Source: Pseudocitrobacter sp913778145
GTDB lineage: Bacteria; Pseudomonadota; Gammaproteobacteria; Enterobacterales; Enterobacteriaceae
Direction of reading: 5' to 3'
Length of the DNA: 64,000 nt
Assembly: GCA_035726825.1 (NCBI GenBank)
Contig: JALNTX010000009.1
Location: forward strand, 1-64,000
Within the stretch, counting starts at the first letter, position 1. The number at the start of each line of letters is the position of its first letter. A model generated the notes under the pieces. That model saw only the letters and a program-made list of their open reading frames with translations, did no database searches and had not been told where the DNA came from. A program made the position numbers and the translations under genes. Shown here one piece after another: positions 1-7,104 of this stretch.

Positions 1-90
1 ATATGAACAGGCGAAATGGCTGGTGTTACCGGGCAGAAGGGAACGAAGTTACCCGAGAGAACTGAAGATAAAAAACAGAAAATACCCGGA

Positions 91-123
91 GAAAAAAACT
101 GCTGGTCACCTTAAGTGACCAGC
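91..123 (-). terminator. Intrinsic terminator after matP
   Basis: A perfect 9-bp inverted repeat (GCTGGTCAC / GTGACCAGC, 101-123) with a 5-nt loop. Read on the minus strand it is followed by a run of six T (91-100). It lies just past the matP stop codon and should end the matP transcript. Confidence 0.8.
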
Positions 124-136
124 ATTACCCTGAAGC

Positions 137-589
137 TTACTCTTTGCCTAACAACGCCTGTAAGTCCTGTTTCAGAGTGCTCATCTTCGAGGCATATTTC
201 TCTTTATTTTCGGCGTCTTCAATCAACTGCACGATCGTTTCTGACAGCGTTTTTCCACGACGCTGAGCAAGCCCAGCCAGGCGCTGCCAGACGGCAAATT
301 CCAGGTCTATCGACTTCTTACGCGTATGCTGATGCTCGGCGTTGAAATGACGTTTGCGGCGCGCACGAATGGTTTGCTTCATGCGGTTCACCAACTCGGG
401 ATTGATATGCTTTGCAATCCACTCATTCACCTGTACCGGCTCATGCTCAAGTTTCAGCAGGAGATCAACCGCTTCCTGCGCGGCGCTGGTTTCAATGTAA
501 CGGGTGATTGGTTCGCCCTCCCGGTGCTTTTTCACCAGGTATTTCCACTTCCACCCGCTCTCAAGATTTTCCAGTTGTTGATATTTCAT
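137..589 (-). CDS. matP: Macrodomain Ter organiser MatP
   Basis: A 150-residue DNA-binding protein matching MatP (YcbG) of E. coli along its whole length. MatP binds matS sites and condenses the Ter macrodomain, and it contacts ZapB to coordinate division with segregation. The N-terminal half is a basic helical bundle. A ribbon-helix-helix segment (about residues 88-125, beginning KKSIDLEF) is followed by a short C-terminal coiled coil used for tetramerisation. The gene is divergent from lonH with about 180 bp between them. Length equals the family standard and the start is ATG. Identification is from recognised sequence and context. Confidence 0.95.
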   Translation of the reverse strand: MKYQQLENLESGWKWKYLVKKHREGEPITRYIETSAAQEAVDLLLKLEHEPVQVNEWIAKHINPELVNRMKQTIRARRKRHFNAEHQHTRKKSIDLEFAVWQRLAGLAQRRGKTLSETIVQLIEDAENKEKYASKMSTLKQDLQALLGKE

Positions 590-733
590 TGCGATCCCAA
601 GGTGACCGTGTAACTCTTTTCAGGATATCAGTTTTTTGCCAATGTGCTGAGAAGAAATCCGTGAGCGTACAGACAATGTCGGCGATATCGGAATAACCGC
701 CCTATTCTCCGTGAGCTTCCCTGAAGCATAAGG

Positions 734-739
734 TATAAT
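734..739 (+). promoter_or_regulatory. Candidate -10 element for lonH
   Basis: A consensus TATAAT lies 34 bp before the lonH start codon in the matP-lonH divergent region. No good -35 is visible at the right spacing, so this is a candidate only. Confidence 0.35.
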
Positions 740-772
740 CTCGCGCTTTACATCTGACTAAAAATAGCGACT

Positions 773-2536
773 TTGACCATAAATACTCTTTCCCGGCGCG
801 ACCTTGCCCCTGCGACTGATGCGTACCAGGCGCTATTTACACAGCCTGAAATCACGTCAGTTAATGAATCCTTATTCAGCGAGCTGCAGGCTCGTCTGCA
901 CTATGCTCTGGAGCAGTTTCTGCATCCTCAGGGCGTCAGCGACTTTTTACTGGTGAAAGCGCCAGAAGAAAAAGCGTACCTGCAACTGCTGAACGACACG
1001 ACCCATGCCCTGCGCGGTGATTCAGCCTCGCGTCTGACAGGCGTGAACTACACCATCGCGGCAGGCCAGGTCAGCGTCTCTCCGGCAACGTCGCCGGACG
1101 ATAATTTTGCAAGCCTCGGCCCGGTTATTTTTGCTGACTGGATTGAGGCCGAGCAGCTGTTCGGCTGCGTGCGCCAGTTCAATGGCGATATTTCGTTGCA
1201 GCCGGGGCTGGTACATAAAGCCAACGGCGGCGTGCTTATTCTCTCTTTGCGCGCTTTGCTGGCCCAACCGCTGCTGTGGATGCGCCTGAAATCTCAGGTG
1301 ACTCAGCAGCGTTTTGAGTGGCTATCCTTCGACGAATCACGCCCGCTTCCCGTCTCTATTCCCGCTATGCCTTTAACGCTGAAGGTCATGCTGGTTGGCG
1401 ATCGCGAAGCGCTGGCCGATTTCCAGGAAATGGAGCCAGAGCTGGCAGAAAAATCGCTCTATAGCGAATATGAAGATAACCTGCAACTTGCCGACGAAGA
1501 AACCCTCAGACAGTGGTGTCAGTGGGTTCAACAAGTTGCGCGTGATGCAAATCTGCCGATGCTTGCGGCTGACGCCTGGCCACGCCTGATTCAGGAAGGC
1601 GCTCGTTATACTGGCGATCAGGAAACGCTGCCGTTGTGTCCGCTGTGGATTAGCCGCCAGCTGCGCGAAGCTGCGCCGTTCTGTGAAGGCGAAACCCTTG
1701 GCGACGAGCAGCTCAAAACCATGCTTGAGCAGCGCCAGTGGCGTGAGGGTTATCTGGCCGAGCGCATGCAGGATGAGATCCTGCTTGAACAGATCCTGAT
1801 TGAAACTGAAGGCGAATGCGTCGGTCAGATAAACGCTCTCTCGGTGATTGAATTTCCAGGCCACCCGCGTGCTTTCGGTGAACCTTCGCGCATCAGCTGC
1901 GTTGTGCACATCGGCGACGGGGAATTTACCGATATTGAGCGTAAAGCCGAGCTTGGCGGTAATATTCACGCCAAGGGCATGATGATCATGCAGGCGTTTC
2001 TGATGTCGGAACTCGAACTCGATCAGCAGATCCCGTTCTCGGCATCGCTAACCTTTGAGCAATCCTACAGCGAAGTGGATGGCGATAGCGCCTCCATGGC
2101 CGAACTGTGCGCGTTAATCAGCGCTCTTTCCGGTGTGCCGATTAATCAAAGTATTGCCATCACCGGTTCCGTCGATCAGTTTGGTCGCGCTCAACCGGTG
2201 GGTGGCCTGAATGAAAAAATTGAAGGATTCTTTGCTATCTGTCTGCAACGCGGCTTAAACGGTAAACAAGGCGTGATCATTCCTAACGCCAATGTGCGCC
2301 ATTTGAGTCTGTCAGTGGAAGTTCAGGAAGCCGTGGAAGCCGGACAATTTTCTATCTGGGCGGTCGATGATGTGACCGAGGCCCTGCCGCTCCTCACCCA
2401 GCTCAACTGGGATGCTGAAGGGCAGACAACATTGTTGCAAACGATTCAGGAACGTATCGCGCAGGCCTCGCAGCCCGATGCGCGTCATCGTTATCCGTGG
2501 CCGCTGCGCTGGCTGGGTTGGTTCAATTCGAACTGA
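773..2536 (+). CDS. lonH: Lon-like protease LonH (YcbZ)
   Basis: A 587-residue protein of the Lon-protease superfamily, equivalent to E. coli YcbZ/LonH. The C-terminal third is a Lon proteolytic domain: the serine motif DGDSASMAE has Ser439 and the lysine motif GGLNEKIEG has Lys482. The 43-residue spacing equals that of Lon Ser679/Lys722, so the catalytic dyad is intact. The N-terminal part resembles a degenerate AAA+ module (LKVMLVGDRE, about 203-212) but I see no Walker A P-loop, so ATP-driven unfolding is doubtful. The start is TTG, as no ATG fits the conserved N-terminus (MTIN). The TGA stop lies inside the fabA operator. Substrates are unknown to me. Confidence 0.9.
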   Translation: MTINTLSRRDLAPATDAYQALFTQPEITSVNESLFSELQARLHYALEQFLHPQGVSDFLLVKAPEEKAYLQLLNDTTHALRGDSASRLTGVNYTIAAGQVSVSPATSPDDNFASLGPVIFADWIEAEQLFGCVRQFNGDISLQPGLVHKANGGVLILSLRALLAQPLLWMRLKSQVTQQRFEWLSFDESRPLPVSIPAMPLTLKVMLVGDREALADFQEMEPELAEKSLYSEYEDNLQLADEETLRQWCQWVQQVARDANLPMLAADAWPRLIQEGARYTGDQETLPLCPLWISRQLREAAPFCEGETLGDEQLKTMLEQRQWREGYLAERMQDEILLEQILIETEGECVGQINALSVIEFPGHPRAFGEPSRISCVVHIGDGEFTDIERKAELGGNIHAKGMMIMQAFLMSELELDQQIPFSASLTFEQSYSEVDGDSASMAELCALISALSGVPINQSIAITGSVDQFGRAQPVGGLNEKIEGFFAICLQRGLNGKQGVIIPNANVRHLSLSVEVQEAVEAGQFSIWAVDDVTEALPLLTQLNWDAEGQTTLLQTIQERIAQASQPDARHRYPWPLRWLGWFNSN

Positions 2537-2547
2537 TCGGACTTGTT
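2531..2547 (+). promoter_or_regulatory. FadR operator of fabA
   Basis: AACTGATCGGACTTGTT closely matches the FadR activator site in front of E. coli fabA. It covers the lonH stop codon (2534-2536) and abuts the -35 element, the position for FadR activation of unsaturated fatty acid synthesis. Binding is inferred from the match. Confidence 0.75.
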
Positions 2548-2571
2548 CAGCGTACACGTGTTAGCTATCCT
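2543..2571 (+). promoter_or_regulatory. fabA promoter with FabR operator
   Basis: A -35 TTGTTC (2543-2548) and a -10 TATCCT (2566-2571) are separated by 17 bp. The spacer is filled by the near-palindrome AGCGTACACGTGTTAGCT (2549-2566), which matches the FabR repressor site of fabA/fabB. FabR bound here would block RNA polymerase directly. Confidence 0.75.
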
Positions 2572-2605
2572 GCGTCCCGAACTCAAAATAAGGCTTACTG
2601 AAAAC

Positions 2606-3124
2606 ATGGTAGATAAACGCGAATCTTATACAAAAGAAGATCTTCTTGCCTCTGGTCGCGGTGAACTGTTCGGCGAAAAAGGCCCGCAGTTACCGGCGCC
2701 TAGCATGCTGATGATGGATCGTGTCGTTAAAATGACCGAAACCGGCGGCAACTTTGATAAGGGCTATGTTGAAGCAGAGCTCGATATCAACCCGGATCTA
2801 TGGTTCTTCGGCTGCCACTTCATCGGTGATCCGGTGATGCCAGGCTGCCTGGGTCTGGACGCCATGTGGCAGCTGGTAGGCTTCTATCTTGGCTGGCTCG
2901 GCGGCGAAGGCAAAGGCCGCGCGCTGGGCGTGGGTGAAGTGAAATTCACCGGTCAGGTTCTGCCGACCGCGAAGAAAGTGACCTATCGTATTCACTTCAA
3001 ACGCATCGTTAACCGTCGTCTGATCATGGGCCTGGCGGATGGCGAAGTGCTGGTTGACGGTCGTCTGATCTATACCGCTAACGACCTGAAGGTTGGGTTG
3101 TTCCAGGATACTTCTGCGTTTTAA
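2606..3124 (+). CDS. fabA: 3-hydroxydecanoyl-ACP dehydratase/isomerase FabA
   Basis: A 172-residue cytoplasmic enzyme that dehydrates 3-hydroxydecanoyl-ACP and isomerises trans-2-decenoyl-ACP to cis-3-decenoyl-ACP, the entry point to unsaturated fatty acids. It is a single hot-dog fold. The catalytic pair is visible in FGCHFIGDPVMPGCLGLD: His71 and Asp85 (His70/Asp84 in mature numbering). The frame is open 21 codons further upstream, but ATG 2606 (MVDKRESYTK) gives the conserved N-terminus and exact family length; the upstream part overlaps the FabR/FadR promoter. Its own promoter separates it from lonH, and it is convergent with rmf. Confidence 0.97.
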   Translation: MVDKRESYTKEDLLASGRGELFGEKGPQLPAPSMLMMDRVVKMTETGGNFDKGYVEAELDINPDLWFFGCHFIGDPVMPGCLGLDAMWQLVGFYLGWLGGEGKGRALGVGEVKFTGQVLPTAKKVTYRIHFKRIVNRRLIMGLADGEVLVDGRLIYTANDLKVGLFQDTSAF

Positions 3125-3165
3125 GTTCCAGCAAATACACGGCATTACTTGAAGTGTATACAGGC

Positions 3166-3190
3166 GAAACCTCCGCATTGCGGAGGTTTC
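3166..3190. terminator. Bidirectional terminator between fabA and rmf
   Basis: A perfect 11-bp inverted repeat (GAAACCTCCGC / GCGGAGGTTTC) with loop ATT lies between the convergent fabA and rmf genes. Short T/A runs within and beside the stem suit termination in both directions. Confidence 0.7.
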
Positions 3191-3206
3191 TACTAAAGAG
3201 ACAGCG

Positions 3207-3374
3207 TCAGGCGATAACTGTCCTGTCCTCCATGGCTTCTCGCCAGCCTCCGAGCCAGTGTGAACGTTGATTTAACGTCTGGTAAGGACAAATTTCCTTC
3301 GACTTACCGGCAATACCGGCCTGATACCCACGCTGATGTGCCCGTTCCAGGCGATCTCGTTTTTGTCTCTTCAT
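3207..3374 (-). CDS. rmf: Ribosome modulation factor RMF
   Basis: A 55-residue basic protein read directly from the minus strand. It begins MKRQKRDRLERAHQRGYQAG and contains the family motifs CPYQTLNQRS and WLGGWREAM. RMF binds the 30S subunit near the anti-Shine-Dalgarno region in stationary phase and drives 70S ribosomes into inactive 100S dimers together with HPF. Length equals E. coli RMF. A GAGG Shine-Dalgarno element lies just before the ATG. It is convergent with fabA across a shared terminator and lies downstream of pqiABC but has its own promoter. Compared with the E. coli protein it has a few conservative substitutions near the C-terminus. Confidence 0.95.
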   Translation of the reverse strand: MKRQKRDRLERAHQRGYQAGIAGKSKEICPYQTLNQRSHWLGGWREAMEDRTVIA

Positions 3375-3446
3375 GCCTCGTTTCCCTCATTACTTTTATC
3401 TGGTGGAAATGAAAACAGTGATTACAAAGTGTGCAACCACACATTA

Positions 3447-3475
3447 CGAATAACCTGAATCATCAGTATCGTCAA
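3447..3475 (-). promoter_or_regulatory. rmf promoter
   Basis: On the minus strand, -35 TTGACG (3470-3475) and -10 TATTCG (3447-3452) are exactly 17 bp apart. This predicts a transcript start near 3440 and an untranslated leader of about 65 nt before rmf. The layout agrees with the E. coli rmf promoter as I remember it. Confidence 0.6.
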
Positions 3476-3571
3476 TGCGCAAAATTCACGCCAATGTCAT
3501 ATTTGTGAGCTACGAACGGGTTCATTTGTACATAAAATGTCAGCCGGGGTCGCTAACTTCCTGAGCATAAA

Positions 3572-3608
3572 AACAAAAAAACCGCCGTGGATTTCGTACC
3601 CGCGGCGG
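3572..3608 (-). terminator. Terminator after pqiABC
   Basis: A 9-bp GC-rich stem (CCGCCGTGG / CCGCGGCGG, one G-U pair) is followed on the minus strand by seven T. It stands 20 bp past the pqiC stop and should end the pqi operon transcript before rmf. Confidence 0.8.
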
Positions 3609-3630
3609 CCTTTAGTCGTATTAATTCTAC

Positions 3631-4194
3631 TTATAGTTGCTGATTGAGCATACGCGAGATAGAGACCGCTTCCTGACTCCAGGCCTGCGCCAGCATTTTC
3701 ACCATCTCATCATAACCATCTTTCTGCTGCGCCAGTTCAATGTGGAACGGACGCTTAATCAACCGCCCCTGATGGTTCAACAGCCATTCACCACTGACAA
3801 TCACTTTCCCATCGTAGCGCCCGTGGAAACCATTCACCGACACGTTGAGCGTGTCCTGGTCGTGGCCCAGTGGCTGCGAGGCAATCACCCAACCTGGCAA
3901 CTGATTGCTCAGGTTGGCGATGAGCGTGGTACGCAATTGTTGATCAAGCGGACTGGCCCACAGATTATTGCTGGCAATGACATACTGGACATCGCTGGTC
4001 TGATACACCACGCCGCTTCCGGCGAGGTAATCAGGAACCGAGACCTGCTCTACCCACAGCAGATGGCTGCCGGAGCTGGCACTGTTTTGCACTGTGCCTT
4101 TATCCAGCGGCAGCTGATAGTAGGTTTTATTCTCACCGCTGCTGCTGCAGGCTGCCAGCAGGCAGGCAGCGACCAGCACTAGCCATTTTTTCAT
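3631..4194 (-). CDS. pqiC: Outer-membrane lipoprotein PqiC
   Basis: A 187-residue lipoprotein (YmbA/PqiC) of the ABC-transport auxiliary lipoprotein family. The signal peptide ends in the lipobox LAAC, with the lipidated residue at Cys16; the next residues (SSS) do not carry the Asp+2 retention signal, which fits an outer-membrane location. PqiC pairs with the PqiB needle to bridge the envelope. The ATG overlaps the pqiB stop codon by one base, so translation is probably coupled. It is the last gene of pqiABC and is followed by a strong terminator. Confidence 0.93.
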   Translation of the reverse strand: MKKWLVLVAACLLAACSSSGENKTYYQLPLDKGTVQNSASSGSHLLWVEQVSVPDYLAGSGVVYQTSDVQYVIASNNLWASPLDQQLRTTLIANLSNQLPGWVIASQPLGHDQDTLNVSVNGFHGRYDGKVIVSGEWLLNHQGRLIKRPFHIELAQQKDGYDEMVKMLAQAWSQEAVSISRMLNQQL

Positions 4195-5831
4195 TATTTC
4201 GCCCTCTTAGGCTCTGGATCTTTTTTATCCTTCGCTTCAAATACCAGCGCGTTACTCTTCTCGTTCAACGTTTTCAGAACCGGTTGCAGCTCACGCAGCA
4301 CCTGATCAAGACGCTGCATATCCGCCACCATCTTGTTATACGCGGCTGAACCTGGCTGGAAGCCCTGCATGCTGCGATTCAGCTCGCGCAGCGTTTTCTG
4401 CATGTCTTCCGGCAGCTGCTGCATCGACTGGCTGGCCGTTATCTTATTCAGGTTATCCAGCGTTGTTTGCAACTGACGCATGGTGCGCTGGCTTTCGGTC
4501 AACGTATTGGTGGCCTGCTCAATCATCGGATTCAATGGCAGGTTGTTGAATTTATCCAGCGTATCCATCAGACGCTGCTGGATCTGCGCCAGGCCACCGC
4601 TGACGGTTGGGATAATCTGATAGCCGCTAAATTCACGGATTCCGGTCACAGGAGGTTCTTTTGGATAGAAATCCATGTCTACGTAAAGCGCGCCGGTGAC
4701 CAGGTTACCGGTTTTCAGAGAACCACGCAGGCCACGCTTCATCAGTTCAGAGAGATGCTGCCCCAGATCCGGGTGCTCGCCGAGTTGATTCACCAGACGT
4801 TCCGGTTCGATGCGGATTAGCACCGGAATACGATAATCATTATTCAGCGCCTGACGCAGACCTTTAACATCAAACGGAACCTGCGATACGGTGCCCAAAC
4901 GAATGCCGCGGAATTCCACCGGCGCGCCCGGTTGCAGGCCACGAACGGAATCTTTGAAGAACATCAGGTAATCAAGATGCTCTGTATACAGGGAATCCTG
5001 AATGCTTTTCTGATCGTCATACAGTCTGAACTCGCTTTTTTCGGTAACCGGCTGGCCAAGATCCAGCCCTTCCGGCACGTCAAAGCTTACGCCACCGCTA
5101 AACAGCGTGGTAAGCGACCCCATCTCTACGCGCATCCCGGCAGACGTCAGATCGACCGCTACGCCGCTGTCTTTCCAGAAACGCACGTTGCTGGTCACCA
5201 GACGATCGTTCGGCGCGGTAATAAACAGCTGGTAGCTGATGGTGCGTTTCTGCGCATCAAAGGTGCTGGTTTCAACGGATCCCACACGGTAGCCACGGAA
5301 CAGCACCGGATCGCCCGGATTGAGCTGACCGGCCTTTTTGCTGTCGAGGATCACCCGAATACCTTTCGCATCCGGCGGCGCCAGCGGCGGTTGATCCAGT
5401 AGCTGGTAATCATCCTGCTGCCCACCTTTGTTGCCTGGCTGCAATTCGATATAGGCGCCGGAAAGCAGCGTACCCAATCCACTGATCCCTTCACGCCCAA
5501 CCTGCGGCTTCACGACCCAGAAAACGGAGTCTTTATGCAGCAGTTTTTCCATGCCGGCATTGAGACGCGCTTTAATTTCTACGTGCGTAAGATCGTCGGT
5601 CAGCGTCGTGCTTTCCACCACGCCCACGTCAACGCTACGACTTTTGATCGTGGTTTTACCACCCTCAATCCCCTCGGCATTGGTGGTGATAAGCGTCACC
5701 TCCGGCCCCTGGTGGCTGTAATGGTAAAACAGGATCCATGCACCAATCAGCGCAGTGACAATCGGGAAGATCCAGACCGGAGACCAGTTCTTCACCTTCT
5801 GCACTTTGGCCTCCCCACTCTTCGTTTCCAT
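4194..5831 (-). CDS. pqiB: MCE-domain lipid-transport protein PqiB
   Basis: A 545-residue inner-membrane-anchored MCE (mammalian cell entry) protein. One N-terminal transmembrane helix (about 18-38) is followed by three MCE domains (roughly 40-150, 155-270 and 285-400) and a long helical tail (about 420-530). In E. coli PqiB forms stacked hexameric rings and a coiled-coil needle spanning the periplasm for lipid trafficking. The frame is open 12 codons upstream into pqiA, but ATG 5831 (METKSGEAK) matches the family N-terminus and sits 4 bp after the pqiA stop. The operon was first noted as paraquat-inducible and SoxRS-linked; no SoxS site was identified here. Confidence 0.95.
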   Translation of the reverse strand: METKSGEAKVQKVKNWSPVWIFPIVTALIGAWILFYHYSHQGPEVTLITTNAEGIEGGKTTIKSRSVDVGVVESTTLTDDLTHVEIKARLNAGMEKLLHKDSVFWVVKPQVGREGISGLGTLLSGAYIELQPGNKGGQQDDYQLLDQPPLAPPDAKGIRVILDSKKAGQLNPGDPVLFRGYRVGSVETSTFDAQKRTISYQLFITAPNDRLVTSNVRFWKDSGVAVDLTSAGMRVEMGSLTTLFSGGVSFDVPEGLDLGQPVTEKSEFRLYDDQKSIQDSLYTEHLDYLMFFKDSVRGLQPGAPVEFRGIRLGTVSQVPFDVKGLRQALNNDYRIPVLIRIEPERLVNQLGEHPDLGQHLSELMKRGLRGSLKTGNLVTGALYVDMDFYPKEPPVTGIREFSGYQIIPTVSGGLAQIQQRLMDTLDKFNNLPLNPMIEQATNTLTESQRTMRQLQTTLDNLNKITASQSMQQLPEDMQKTLRELNRSMQGFQPGSAAYNKMVADMQRLDQVLRELQPVLKTLNEKSNALVFEAKDKKDPEPKRAK

Positions 5832-5835
5832 GCTA

Positions 5836-7089
5836 TTACGATTCCTCATGGCTTGATTCAGTCTCACGATCCCACGACAGACGAGGGTCGAAGGTCATTG
5901 CCGAAAACATGGTCATTATTACGACCAGCGCAAACATCAGTGCGCCCATCGCCGGGTAGATGTTCATCAGCCCGCCCATTCTCACTAACGCAGAAAGCAC
6001 TGCGATGACAAATACATCGATCATTGACCAGCGGCCAACGAATTCCACCACTTCATAAATCAGGTGCATACGCTCACTGTCGCGACGTCCATGCCCTTTC
6101 GCATCCCAGCACAACCATGCAATGGCAATCATCTTCAGCGTTGGCACCATAATACTGGCAATAAAAATGACCATTGCCACCGGGTAGGAGCCTTCGCTCC
6201 AGAGCAAAATCACCCCGGCGAGGATCGTCGACGGCATTTTGTCACCCAGCAGGTCGGTCACCATGATCGGCATAATATTGGCAGGGAGGTAGAGAATAAT
6301 AGAGGTCAACAGCAGCGCCATCGTCCATTGCAGGCTGTTTTTACGCCGCACGTAGCCCGTCGAATGACAGCGCGGGCAGACGTGTTCATCCGCCGGTAAA
6401 ATAGCGGTGCAGCACGCGCAGGAACGTAACCCCTGACGAATGCCCGTTACGCCTGGCTGAGGTTCGGTTTTAAGCACCGGCATTGGGGCAATGTCGTCCC
6501 ATAACCAGCGGCGATCGACGCACTGAAAAGTGCGCAATTGCAGGATGCAGAAAAGACACCAGGGAATAAAACTGCTGCCAATCCCGATATCCCCGTAGGC
6601 CATCAGCTTTACAAAGCTCACCAGCACACCGGCGAGGAAGATTTCAGCCATGCCCCAGGATTTCAGCTGAAACAGAATTCTGGCGAGATAGGATTTCACG
6701 CTCAGCGGCATTTTTACCCGGTTCACCAGCAGTAAAACGGTGACCAGGCAAAAAGCAGGCACCAGTTGCACAAAAAGAATAAAGAAAGTGCCCAGGCTGG
6801 CGTAATCCTCGCTAAACAGCACGCGCGGAATTTCCAGCAGCTCAATTTCGCTGTTAACCCCTGCCACCTTCATGTAAATGAAAGGGAAGAGGTTAGCCAG
6901 CACCAGCATGAAAAGCGCAACGATGGCATAAGCGGTGGGACGCGTTCTCGGCTCGTCCCATACCGTGGTTAGCGTCGTGCCGCAGCGTGGGCACTCCGCT
7001 TTATGACGATGTTCAAGGTGCGGCAACGCCACCAGCATGTCACACTGGCGGCACAGAATATGCCGCGCGGCATGATGTTGTTCGCACAT
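5836..7089 (-). CDS. pqiA: Inner-membrane protein PqiA
   Basis: A 417-residue polytopic inner-membrane protein and partner of PqiB in the PqiABC lipid-transport system. It has two similar halves, each starting with a cytoplasmic zinc-ribbon-like cysteine cluster: Cys13/Cys16 with Cys33/Cys36, and Cys224/Cys227 with Cys238/Cys241. Each cluster is followed by a block of hydrophobic helices (first block about 52-180, second about 255-400). The gene ends in tandem stops (TAA TAG). It starts 15 bp past the uup stop, so uup and pqiABC may be partly co-transcribed. Confidence 0.95.
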   Translation of the reverse strand: MCEQHHAARHILCRQCDMLVALPHLEHRHKAECPRCGTTLTTVWDEPRTRPTAYAIVALFMLVLANLFPFIYMKVAGVNSEIELLEIPRVLFSEDYASLGTFFILFVQLVPAFCLVTVLLLVNRVKMPLSVKSYLARILFQLKSWGMAEIFLAGVLVSFVKLMAYGDIGIGSSFIPWCLFCILQLRTFQCVDRRWLWDDIAPMPVLKTEPQPGVTGIRQGLRSCACCTAILPADEHVCPRCHSTGYVRRKNSLQWTMALLLTSIILYLPANIMPIMVTDLLGDKMPSTILAGVILLWSEGSYPVAMVIFIASIMVPTLKMIAIAWLCWDAKGHGRRDSERMHLIYEVVEFVGRWSMIDVFVIAVLSALVRMGGLMNIYPAMGALMFALVVIMTMFSAMTFDPRLSWDRETESSHEES

Positions 7090-7104
7090 GAAAACTCCTC
7101 GGTA

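Noticed and set aside
3501..3520. Possible CRP site (TGTGA at 3504-3508) upstream of rmf
   Set aside because: The second half-site does not match TCACA, so the motif is too weak to annotate.
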